This document shows positions 8,377 through 16,577 of a stretch of DNA of 51,756 bases, in pieces. Location: positions 1 through 51,756 of the forward strand of contig CAJTGE010000038.1 of assembly GCA_910575795.1 (NCBI GenBank). The letters run 5' to 3'. Each line of letters starts with the position of its first letter. The first letter of the stretch is position 1. Origin of the DNA: Clostridiaceae bacterium (lineage in GTDB: Bacteria > Bacillota > Clostridia > Lachnospirales > Lachnospiraceae). The notes under the pieces are model-generated. The model saw nothing but the letters and a program-made list of their open reading frames with translations. It ran no database searches and was not told the origin of the DNA. The translations under genes were made by a program, and so were the position numbers.

Positions 8377-9660
8377 ATGCGGGTTTCACAATGTATGATT
8401 GTAAAGAATGAGGAAGCAAATATAGAGAGAGCCTTAAGCTGGGGAAAGGGTTTCGTCTGGGAGCAGATCGTGGTGGATACGGGAAGCACGGATCAGACGG
8501 TGGATATTGCCAAATCGATGGGCGCCTGCGTATACGATTTGGAATGGGCTGACGATTTTGCGGCTGCGAGGAATTTTGCAATGAGCCTGGCGAAAGGTGA
8601 CTGGATTGCACTCCTGGATGCGGATGAATATTTTGCCCCCCAGGATGTGAAAACACTGGAAACTCTTTTGACACAGCTTCATGGGACGGAAACCGAGGCG
8701 ATTGCTGCCGCATGTATCAATCTGAATGAGAAGGGGAAGCCCGGAAGTATCGCGACACAGATACGGGTCTTCAGAAACAAACCGGAACTGCGTTACAGGA
8801 GGCGTATCCATGAGCAGCTTCTTGCAGAGGAGGGCCGGCGGCCAATGCGCGTGCTGGATGCCACGAAGGAGCTGTCTGTGTTCCACACAGGGTATTGCGG
8901 TGAAGCCTATCAGAAGAAGAATGTCAGCAAACGGAATCTGAGACTTCTGCAAAAGGAGCTGGAGGATCATCCGGGAGACAGCGAGATACTTGGGTATCTG
9001 GGAGATGAGTATCACTCAGCCGGGCAGAGCGGGAGGGCAGAGCAGTATTACCGGCAGGCCATTGAAGCGATGCCGTCTGTGTTAGATGAGCTGGATGCCA
9101 GGAGCGCTGCTACCTTTACATATTTGCTGCAGATTCTGGGAGACAGACAGGCGCCGGATGAGGAGATCGATCGTATTTACAGCAAGGGAGAGAGGCTGCT
9201 TCCCGGAGAGGCTGATTTTGATTACATCATGGGCCGTTCTTTTGCTTCGCGGGGCGAATATGAAAAGGGGGCTGCGCATCTGGAGCTGGCTCTCGCCAAA
9301 CTGGAACGTTTTGGGACAAACAATCGCTCTATGAGGCTTCAGGCAGGTATCCAGGATGCCTATGAGGTACTGGCGCTCTGTTATCTGAACCAGGGTGAGC
9401 TTCAGAAGGGGATTCACTGCAGTATAGCTGTTCTGAAATACGCGCCGCACTCGACGACATCTCTGGTCGTATTGCTGAAATGTCTGAAGGGGGATAGGGA
9501 AGAGCCTGCGACGCCTGCGGATCAGACAACGGCATTCTTAAGTAAGCTGTACGATATGAAATCTTCTGCGGACAGACAGATACTTGCAACAGCGGCAAAA
9601 ACACTTGGGTGGCCTGCCCTGGAAAGGGCTTTGGAAGCTTCATTCAGCGGAAGCTTGTAA
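8377..9660 (+). CDS. GT2-family glycosyltransferase with TPR-like C-terminus
   Basis: 427 residues; AGGAGG lies six bases before the ATG. The N-terminal ~220 residues are a GT-A fold of the family-2 SunS/WcaA type: SQCMIVKNEEANIERAL, VVDTGSTDQTVDIA, AAARNFAMSLAKGDWIALLDADEYF, where DAD is the nucleotide-sugar/metal motif. The remainder is helical and reads as TPR-like repeats (GYLGDEYHSAGQSGRAEQYYRQAIEA, LALCYLNQGELQKGIHCSIAVL). This architecture is common for protein glycosyltransferases next to flagellin and for SunS-like S-glycosyltransferases; the TPRs would hold the protein acceptor. Placed directly after the flagellin pair, it is the best candidate for the enzyme that puts the first sugar on flagellin (inference). 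Confidence 0.85.
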   Translation: MRVSQCMIVKNEEANIERALSWGKGFVWEQIVVDTGSTDQTVDIAKSMGACVYDLEWADDFAAARNFAMSLAKGDWIALLDADEYFAPQDVKTLETLLTQLHGTETEAIAAACINLNEKGKPGSIATQIRVFRNKPELRYRRRIHEQLLAEEGRRPMRVLDATKELSVFHTGYCGEAYQKKNVSKRNLRLLQKELEDHPGDSEILGYLGDEYHSAGQSGRAEQYYRQAIEAMPSVLDELDARSAATFTYLLQILGDRQAPDEEIDRIYSKGERLLPGEADFDYIMGRSFASRGEYEKGAAHLELALAKLERFGTNNRSMRLQAGIQDAYEVLALCYLNQGELQKGIHCSIAVLKYAPHSTTSLVVLLKCLKGDREEPATPADQTTAFLSKLYDMKSSADRQILATAAKTLGWPALERALEASFSGSL

Positions 9661-9731
9661 AATGGATGATTCAGCCAGAACAGGGCGCTTTCAGGCGGTC
9701 ACGAAAATATCCGGAAAGGAGAACGGCATGC

Positions 9732-11075
9732 ATGACAAAGGTTATAACCTATGGCACATTTGATTTGCTTCATTATGGGCATATCCGTCTGCTGGAGCGG
9801 GCGAAGGTATTGGGCGATTATCTGATCGTCGGGGTAACGGCTGATGATTTTGATAAGCTGCGGGGCAAGATCAATGTGCAGCAGTCATTGATGGAACGCC
9901 TCGAGGCTGTGAGGGCGACAGGAATTGCAGACGAGATCATTATCGAGGAATATGAGGGGCAGAAGATCGATGACATAAAACGGTATGGGATCGATATTTT
10001 TACCGTAGGCTCTGACTGGGTCGGAAAGTTTGACTATTTAAACGAATACTGCAAAGTGATTTATCTTGAGAGGACGCAGGGGATATCCAGCTCCAATATC
10101 CGGGCGCAGAGACACGAGGTCAAGCTGGGGCTGGTTGGAGAATCGGGTGTTTTGAGCAAGATTGAGAAGGAGTGCAGATTCGTAAACGGACTGTCAGTAA
10201 CGGCTGTATATGCGGAACACTACTATGTTTTGCCTCAGACACTTCAGAAGCTTTACAGATGGGAGCAGAGCTATCCGGAATTTTTAGACAGCGTGGAAGC
10301 GGTCTATATCGCTTCGCATCCCACGAGGCATTACAGGGATATCAAAATGGCGCTTGAGAGGGGAAAGCATGTGATCTGTGAGTCTCCGGTCGTGCTGGAT
10401 CCGGTTCAGTTTGACGAGCTCTCGGAGCTGGCCGTAAAAAAAGGCTGCATCCTGGGCGACGCTATCAAAACAGCTTATTCGACAGCCTATTCAAGGCTTC
10501 TGCTGCTGGTGAAAAGCGGAAGAATCGGCAAGGTGGTTTCCGTGGACACAACATGTACGAGCCTGAGCGATATCTACCATATACCGGAAGAAAAGAGAAA
10601 GCTGATATGGAACAGCATCTGTGCATGGGGTCCTGCAGCATTGCTGCCTGTGTTCCAGCTTTTGGGGACGCAGTATTCGAGAAAGCATATTATATCAAGC
10701 TTTGCAGATAAAGAATGTAATCTGGATTCCTTTACGAAGATCGATTTTCTATATCCGGACGCAGTTGCGTCTGTAAAGGTCGGAAAGGGAATTAAATCAG
10801 AAGGGGAGATGATTATCTCTGGAACGAAGGGATACATCTATGTCCCGGCGCCGTGGTGGAAGACCGATTATTTCGAGATCCGCTATGAAAATCCCGCAGA
10901 TAATAAGCGCTACTTTTATCAGTTGGACGGGGAAGGTATACGGTATGAGATGGTGTCGTTCGTAAAATCCATTGAGACACAAAAAAGCATGTCGTATATT
11001 GACCCGGATATAACGAAAGCCATATCCGGAGTCATATACGATTTTGAGAAACGGGTCGATATGGATATCATCTGA
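9732..11075 (+). CDS. Fusion: TagD-like cytidylyltransferase + Gfo/Idh-type oxidoreductase-like domain
   Basis: 447 residues from the ATG at 9732, preceded by AAAGGAG; the upstream in-frame extension is not needed by homology. Residues 1-~130 are a complete glycerol-3-phosphate cytidylyltransferase-like domain with YGTFDLLHYGH (CTP-binding HxGH), GSDW and the SSSNIR motif, which would activate an alcohol phosphate such as glycerol-3-P to its CDP form. Residues ~135-447 follow the Gfo/Idh/MocA plan (EAVYIASHPTRHYRDIKMALERGKHVICESP...), but the glycine-rich NAD motif is weak (GLVGESG) and the catalytic EKP motif reads ESP, with the lysine lost. This half may therefore be regulatory, use another chemistry, or be inactive. 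It ends five bases from the convergent LicD array, whose enzymes may use its CDP product. Confidence 0.8.
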   Translation: MTKVITYGTFDLLHYGHIRLLERAKVLGDYLIVGVTADDFDKLRGKINVQQSLMERLEAVRATGIADEIIIEEYEGQKIDDIKRYGIDIFTVGSDWVGKFDYLNEYCKVIYLERTQGISSSNIRAQRHEVKLGLVGESGVLSKIEKECRFVNGLSVTAVYAEHYYVLPQTLQKLYRWEQSYPEFLDSVEAVYIASHPTRHYRDIKMALERGKHVICESPVVLDPVQFDELSELAVKKGCILGDAIKTAYSTAYSRLLLLVKSGRIGKVVSVDTTCTSLSDIYHIPEEKRKLIWNSICAWGPAALLPVFQLLGTQYSRKHIISSFADKECNLDSFTKIDFLYPDAVASVKVGKGIKSEGEMIISGTKGYIYVPAPWWKTDYFEIRYENPADNKRYFYQLDGEGIRYEMVSFVKSIETQKSMSYIDPDITKAISGVIYDFEKRVDMDII

Positions 11076-11080
11076 CAGCC

Positions 11081-12907
11081 TCAGCGGCAGTGAATCTTCT
11101 TTTCCCAGATTCCCCGGGTTTCCTCTCCGGCAAATTTGGCCAGATAATCAATGTAAGCCTGGCGTATTCCTGCGGACTGCACAATCGTGGTGTCTGCATG
11201 CACGACGCCGGGGGTAGAAACGTAATATTCCATATTTTCAGCGACCTTTGGATCAGCCATTTCGGATTCGTCCAGGACGAAATGAGGCACATATACGAGC
11301 TTCTTTGTATATGGCTTTAAGTTGCGGGCGAAAAAGGACGGCGGAACACTTATAGCCAGATTGTATTCGTCATATGGATTCTGAATAAATACCGTGTCCG
11401 GACGGCGCTTTTTAAAATCATACTGCCTGTAGTCAGTAACAGGAACATAGTCTGGAAGCTGCCCGGCTTCATACTGCATATCCCGCAGGCTGCCATTCAG
11501 GTTTTTATAGTAATATGGAACAGGAATGACATATACATCACATTCCGTATCTGCGGCTGCTTCTTTCCAGAAGGGCTCAATTCTTTCCCAGCCGGCGGCT
11601 TTAAACGGAAGGAATACGATCTCCCTGCGCTGGCAGGCAGGCTCAGACTTGCGCTGCGCAAGCCGATCCAGCAGGAGGTCCAGGCCGCGGCGGATATCTT
11701 CGGGCCGGCCGGCGGACGTCCCGAGCTTCTCATAAATTTGCCAGGCGGCTTCACAATATTCCTCCAGGATTTTGACAAGCCCGTCTTCACCAAGCTGCTC
11801 TAAGGCTGTTCCGGTCTGAATGGCGCTGGTCTGGCATACTTCCAGGAGTCCTTTTGCTGTATCGGAGGAGTTCTCCTTAAGGCTTTTCTCGATTTCCAGG
11901 TGAGCTTTTGATACCATGGCAGTAAAGCTTCTCACGAGGACGGACGGACTGACCCGCCTGTCATCCAGTTCCCTGGCGTCGAAATAATATTTATAGGGCG
12001 CCCGTCCCCCCGGAATCTGTTCGATCATATCTTCCTCCTGGGCGCGGTAGAAGGGATAAATATGGCCGCTGCCGCCGCGGGAAGGCTTCATATAATCGCC
12101 GTACTCAAGCTCAAGGATCGTCTTCCAGGCAGAAGGAGCCGGAAACTCCATTCCCTCAAAACTGAGCATGGCCGGCTCTCCAAAGTATTCAAGAGGATAG
12201 GGCCGCGGACGGGGCCCATCGGAGATCCAGCAGTGCATGCGCACCACCTCATCCCGGTGTTTTTTGTCTGTGTACATCGAAAACAGATCAATCGCCAGAG
12301 AGAACAACTGCTGTCTTAAGGGGCGGCGTTTGTCAAAGGTGATATGAAGATAGTTCTTAATCTCGGCAATCTGCTGTTTTATTTCGGGTGAATAACGGCC
12401 GTCCTCCCCTATATGCATAGCTGTATGATAGGTTAGAGCGGCGAGGCTTCTGCGTATTTCCTCATCCTTCCCGTCATACGCCAGGTAATCGAATGGAAAA
12501 ATGTCAATACCGCCCATAAACGGAAAGCCATGACTCTTTTTCAGACGCTTTTCTTCCAGTGAAATACAGTCAGAATTCCATATGGTCGTGTGTATACGGT
12601 ATTCATTTGGCTGGTTTTTAATCAGATACTCTTTTGGCAGCTCTTTTGGAGCCAATCTGTTGAAGCGTATGTAATCGTCGCGCATCATACAGATATCCAG
12701 ATCATCATCCCAGGGAATAAACCCGCCGTGCCTGGCTGCCCCGAGCAGGGTTCCGAAATAGATATACCACCGGATATTGTGTTTTGCACAAATCCCTGCC
12801 ACATGCTCCAATACTTCAAGCGACGCAGCCCAGGCCCGCTTCATCATGGACGGTACATAAAAGCCGTCCCTTACTTCGTCTTCAAAAAAGGAATCCGGGA
12901 ATTGCAT
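11081..12907 (-). CDS. LicD-family protein 1 of 5 (last in operon) with half-glycosyltransferase tail
   Basis: 608 residues from the ATG at 12907 (MQFPDSFFEDEV). Residues ~1-265 are a LicD domain with FGTLLGAARHGGFIPWDDDLDI (GTLLGA 52-57, acidic cluster 67-71), the nucleotidyltransferase-fold motif that transfers phosphocholine or a related phospho-alcohol from its CDP form. A helical linker (~290-400) follows. From ~415 comes a domain (EIVFLPFKAAGW, VYVIPVPYYYKN, FIQNPYDEYNL, LVYVPHF) resembling the N-terminal half of CDP-glycerol glycerophosphotransferases; it stops at IWEKKI, where the CDP-binding half would begin. The start overlaps the preceding gene's 3' end by 37 bases. This copy lacks the short CNSRIPFLKT tail encoded by the overlap in the others. 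Confidence 0.8.
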   Translation of the reverse strand: MQFPDSFFEDEVRDGFYVPSMMKRAWAASLEVLEHVAGICAKHNIRWYIYFGTLLGAARHGGFIPWDDDLDICMMRDDYIRFNRLAPKELPKEYLIKNQPNEYRIHTTIWNSDCISLEEKRLKKSHGFPFMGGIDIFPFDYLAYDGKDEEIRRSLAALTYHTAMHIGEDGRYSPEIKQQIAEIKNYLHITFDKRRPLRQQLFSLAIDLFSMYTDKKHRDEVVRMHCWISDGPRPRPYPLEYFGEPAMLSFEGMEFPAPSAWKTILELEYGDYMKPSRGGSGHIYPFYRAQEEDMIEQIPGGRAPYKYYFDARELDDRRVSPSVLVRSFTAMVSKAHLEIEKSLKENSSDTAKGLLEVCQTSAIQTGTALEQLGEDGLVKILEEYCEAAWQIYEKLGTSAGRPEDIRRGLDLLLDRLAQRKSEPACQRREIVFLPFKAAGWERIEPFWKEAAADTECDVYVIPVPYYYKNLNGSLRDMQYEAGQLPDYVPVTDYRQYDFKKRRPDTVFIQNPYDEYNLAISVPPSFFARNLKPYTKKLVYVPHFVLDESEMADPKVAENMEYYVSTPGVVHADTTIVQSAGIRQAYIDYLAKFAGEETRGIWEKKIHCR

Positions 12908-14739
12908 GTAATTTTTTCCTCCCATATTTGTTTTGTGTCCTCTCCGGCAGATTTCACAAGAAAGTCAATATAGGACTGCCTCATCTGTTCTGACTGGACA
13001 ATCACTATATCCGCATGCGCCACACCGGGCATGGACACGTAATGCTCCATGTTTATAAATGCTTTTTGGTTCCCAGGGCGGATTTCGTCCAGTGTAAAGT
13101 ACGGGACATAGACCAGCTTATCCGTATACTGCTTTAAGTTTGTAGCGTAAAAGGATGGCGGGACGCTGGTTGTGAGATTATGCCCGTCATAAGGATTCTG
13201 GATAATTATAACATCCGGCCGCCGATTTTGGAGATCATAGCTTCTGTAGTCGGTTATGGCTGTATCATCCGGAAATAGCTCCCCCTCATACTGTATACTT
13301 TTCATGCCGCCATCCAGGTTCTTATAGCAGTACGGAACGGGGATCACATAACTTGTGCAGTCCGGATCACGCTGCGCGGCTTCCCACAGCGGCTTAAGGA
13401 TACTCCACCCGGAGGCTTTCCAGGGAAGAAACACGACTTCCCTTTTCCTGCCCAGCTCCTCCCCGGCGCAGGTGCTGATCTGGTCACGCAGCGCGCCAAG
13501 GTGCATCTGAATACCGGACATATCCAGCAGCGGGCCACCCTGTGCCAGAGGCTCATAGATCTGCCATATCAGTTCGCAGTATTGTTCCAGCAGGGCAACG
13601 GTATGTAAGCGCGCGCCCCATTTCTTTTCCAGGAGATCGCCAACCTGAATGGCGCTTTGCTGGCAGAGCTCCAGAAGCGTTTTTGCCTGTTCCGGGTTTT
13701 CCGAAAAGATGGCCTGAGCGATCTGCGTATGGAGCTTCTCTGTCAGAAGAAGGAACTGTTCCACCAGCTTTTCCGGGGCCGCCGCTGTCTGTCTGTCCGG
13801 ACGTTTTATATCCCCGGCAGAAATACGGTATGTGTATAACAGCCTGTCAACGGCAGCATTGTCCACTTGTTTTTCCAAATGCCGGTAAATCGGGTAATCA
13901 TGGCATTCCCCGCTGTAGCAGCGCTCCATATAGTTTCCATATCGCACCCTCAGAATATCCTCATATCCGGAGGGAACCGGGAGCTCGAATCCTTCAAATG
14001 GAAGCATACGCAGATTTTGGAAATAGCTGGCCGGCCATTTAAATGGTTTTCCGGAATACCAGTCGGGTGTGTACATGACCTCCGTCGCTTCCCTGGCGGT
14101 ATATAGTGAGGAGAGCTGTTCTATCAAAACGTCCAGTTGTTCCTCCAGGGGTTTATTCTTATCAAAGGTAATGCGCAGCATTTCTTCCAGGCTTGTGATT
14201 ACGGCATTTAGTTTGTCTGTATCCTCATTTCTGCCGACCGAAGCTTTAATTTCAAAAGTAATGGACAGAAGTTCCCTCTGCAGTTGTTCATCCTCCGGAT
14301 TAGGAGCTGCGTAGTCAAAGGGAAAGATATCAATGCCCTGTGGAAAAAAATAACCGTGGAATTTTTCCAGGCGCGCCCCTTTAAGCGGAAATTCCGTCCC
14401 GTTCCAGACAGCGGCCACCATGTTCGAGGTGTCTATATTTCCCCGCAGAGGAAGGTAATATCCCTCCGGCAGTTCCTGCTTTGCGACAGACATAAAACGG
14501 TTATAATCATCGCGCAGCATAGCGATATCAATATCATCATCCCATGGAATAAAGCCGCCATGCCGTACTGCTCCAAGCAGGGTGCCCCACATAGCGAACC
14601 AGCGGATGTGATGCTTTTTGCAGATAGCGGCGATATCCTCAAGGAGTTCCATCTGCGCCGCCCAGCCCCGCTTGATGATGGCCGGTACATAGAAGCCGTC
14701 TCTTACCTCGTCTTCAAAAAAGGAATCTGGAAATTGCAT
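12871..14739 (-). CDS. LicD-family protein 2 of 5 with half-glycosyltransferase tail
   Basis: 622 residues. Start at 14739 (MQFPDSFF); the ORF can be extended to an ATG six codons upstream (MGGENH), but the Shine-Dalgarno GGGAGGAG lies at proper distance only for 14739. LicD motif: MWGTLLGAVRHGGFIPWDDDIDIAM. The insert before the acidic cluster and the region around HDYPIYRHLEKQ differ from its sisters, so substrate choice may differ. The linker is rich in Leu/Glu/Gln. C-terminal half-domain: EVVFLPWKASGW, IIIQNPYDGHNL, LVYVPYFTLDE, ending IWEEKITCNSRIPFLKTK. The last 13 residues are simply the first bases of the next gene read in another frame. Confidence 0.8.
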   Translation of the reverse strand: MQFPDSFFEDEVRDGFYVPAIIKRGWAAQMELLEDIAAICKKHHIRWFAMWGTLLGAVRHGGFIPWDDDIDIAMLRDDYNRFMSVAKQELPEGYYLPLRGNIDTSNMVAAVWNGTEFPLKGARLEKFHGYFFPQGIDIFPFDYAAPNPEDEQLQRELLSITFEIKASVGRNEDTDKLNAVITSLEEMLRITFDKNKPLEEQLDVLIEQLSSLYTAREATEVMYTPDWYSGKPFKWPASYFQNLRMLPFEGFELPVPSGYEDILRVRYGNYMERCYSGECHDYPIYRHLEKQVDNAAVDRLLYTYRISAGDIKRPDRQTAAAPEKLVEQFLLLTEKLHTQIAQAIFSENPEQAKTLLELCQQSAIQVGDLLEKKWGARLHTVALLEQYCELIWQIYEPLAQGGPLLDMSGIQMHLGALRDQISTCAGEELGRKREVVFLPWKASGWSILKPLWEAAQRDPDCTSYVIPVPYCYKNLDGGMKSIQYEGELFPDDTAITDYRSYDLQNRRPDVIIIQNPYDGHNLTTSVPPSFYATNLKQYTDKLVYVPYFTLDEIRPGNQKAFINMEHYVSMPGVAHADIVIVQSEQMRQSYIDFLVKSAGEDTKQIWEEKITCNSRIPFLKTK

Positions 14740-16577
14740 GTGATTTTCTCCTCCCATATCTGCGCCGGGCTTTCTGCGGAAGTTTCCGTAAGAAAATCGA
14801 TATATGCCCGCCTGACCGTGTCAGACGGGACAACTACCGTATCCGCATGTATTACGCCGGGCATGGTCACATAATATTTCATATTGGCGATCGTTTTCGG
14901 ATCCTCCATATATTCCCCGTCCAGCGCAAAGGGAGGGATATACACAAGCTGATCCGTGTATTGTTTCAGGATCCTGGAGTAAAAGGCAGGGTGCACGGTA
15001 AGCGTCAGGTTATATTCATCGTAAGGATTCTGGATAAAAATAATGTCCGGCTGACGGATCGCCGGTTCATAGGAACGGTAATCCGTAACGCGTACATAAT
15101 CCGGCAGAGTCTGACTTTCTAAGCACACAGAGCTCAAACCGTTTGTTTCACGGTTTTTATAAAAACAGGGAACCAGGCTCACGTAGACATCGCAGTTTGG
15201 ATCATCCATTGCCTGTCTCCAGTAAGGCTCAAAGCTGCTCCAGAAGGAAGTTTTCCAAACAAGGAACAGGACTTCTCTGCGCTCCTGTACATCATGTCTG
15301 GAGCTTTCGCCTATGCGGGTGAGCAGATCATCCGGAATGCGGCAGCCCGTATCTGCACAGGGAACGGCCGGGCCCGGGAGCGATTCATAAAGCCTGCCCA
15401 CAGCGGCGCAGTATTCCTCCAGAAGCCCAACAGTGGCAGACGCGTTCCAGCCGGTTTCCTCCAGGGAAGTTCCGACAAGGACAGCACCCTGCTGGCAGCT
15501 CTCCAGAAGTTTTTTGGCAGTGTCCGTGTCATTGGCCTTGATGAAGTCAGGAAGGGAATGGTGTATCTTCTCCGCCGCCTGCAGAAATTCTTCGATCGGT
15601 TTCCATATCCGGCTTTTGCCTTTTATCCGCCTTTTTTTCAGGTCGTCCACAGAAAAGCGGTAGATACAGGGCAGAGACTCTTCGCCAAGCAGCCGGATCA
15701 CCTTTTTCTTCTGGGTCTCATAAATCGGATAATTGTGCGCGCTGCCGGTACGGCAGAATTTCATGTAATCTCCGAATTGGATCGTAAGGAGCATATCATA
15801 GCACGAGGGGGCGTACACTTCCATCGTCTCAAACGGAAGCTTCACAGGGTTTCGGAAAGCATCAAGGGGATAGATCCACGGCTCGCCGTTCGCCCAGTGA
15901 TGCATGGAGGCCACCTGCGTACATCCTTCTGCGCCCGTATAGAGTGCAAACAGGCTGTCCCGGAGGTCTAAGAGCTGCGGCCGGACCGGCCTGCTGCGGT
16001 CGATATCCACAGCCAGTATATCCTCTATCTGTGAGATAATGCCCTGCACCTGCTCTGTATTCTGATTGTCTTCGTCGATACGCGCGGCGGCAAAGTTGAC
16101 AATGCATGTAAGATCCTTACGAAGCTTCTCGTCTTCCGGATCCGGGGCGACGTAATCCAAAGCGAAGATATCAACCCCTGTCGTAAAAGGGAAGCCGTGG
16201 AACTTTTCCAGGCGGGTTTTCTCCCAGGAGATATTCCGGTTATTCTGCACCGGGAGCTGCAGGCGGTAGTCCTCATGTAATTCCTGCGGGATATAATATC
16301 CGGGGGGCAGCTCGCGGCGCGCAATCTCCCTGAAACGGAGCCAGTCGTCCCGGAGCATGCAGATATCAAGATCATCGTCCCAGGGGATAAAGCCGCCATG
16401 CCGCACCGCCCCCAGAAGCGTCCCGAAATCTGCAAACCACAGGATATGGTGCTTTTCACAGACCTTCGCTATATCGCTCAAAACCTCCATCTGCGCCGCC
16501 CATGAGCGCTTCATCAGAGCCGGCACATAAAAGCCGTCTCTTACCTCGTCTTCAAAAAAGGAATCCGGGAATTGCAT
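14703..16577 (-). CDS. LicD-family protein 3 of 5 with half-glycosyltransferase tail
   Basis: 624 residues; start at 16577 behind GGGAGGAG. LicD motif: FGTLLGAVRHGGFIPWDDDLDICML, then HGFPFTTGVDIFALDYVAPDPEDEKLRKDL. The region after residue ~280 (YPIYETQKKKVIRLLGEESLPCIYRF) is more diverged. The tail domain (EVLFLVWKTSFWSSFEPYW, VSLVPCFYKN, IFIQNPYDEYNLTLTVHPAFYS) keeps the shared framework but has lost some consensus residues (VWKTS for PFKAS, VPCFY for VPYYY), so this tail may be drifting. It ends IWEEKITCNFQIPFLKTR and overlaps the next gene by 37 bases, exactly as at the other two junctions. Confidence 0.8.
   Translation of the reverse strand: MQFPDSFFEDEVRDGFYVPALMKRSWAAQMEVLSDIAKVCEKHHILWFADFGTLLGAVRHGGFIPWDDDLDICMLRDDWLRFREIARRELPPGYYIPQELHEDYRLQLPVQNNRNISWEKTRLEKFHGFPFTTGVDIFALDYVAPDPEDEKLRKDLTCIVNFAAARIDEDNQNTEQVQGIISQIEDILAVDIDRSRPVRPQLLDLRDSLFALYTGAEGCTQVASMHHWANGEPWIYPLDAFRNPVKLPFETMEVYAPSCYDMLLTIQFGDYMKFCRTGSAHNYPIYETQKKKVIRLLGEESLPCIYRFSVDDLKKRRIKGKSRIWKPIEEFLQAAEKIHHSLPDFIKANDTDTAKKLLESCQQGAVLVGTSLEETGWNASATVGLLEEYCAAVGRLYESLPGPAVPCADTGCRIPDDLLTRIGESSRHDVQERREVLFLVWKTSFWSSFEPYWRQAMDDPNCDVYVSLVPCFYKNRETNGLSSVCLESQTLPDYVRVTDYRSYEPAIRQPDIIFIQNPYDEYNLTLTVHPAFYSRILKQYTDQLVYIPPFALDGEYMEDPKTIANMKYYVTMPGVIHADTVVVPSDTVRRAYIDFLTETSAESPAQIWEEKITCNFQIPFLKTR

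Noticed and set aside
12907..12925. Upstream starts MGGKNY / MGGENH for LicD proteins
   Set aside because: That ATG lies before or within the GGGAGGAG ribosome site; the MQFPDS start is shared by all five and is correctly spaced.
13542..14042. Long open frames on the plus strand opposite the LicD genes (also 15294-15971, 16502-17806, 17939-18631)
   Set aside because: They mirror the high-GC codon positions of the LicD genes, lack ribosome sites and recognisable domains, and the five LicD frames are conserved among paralogues whereas these are not.
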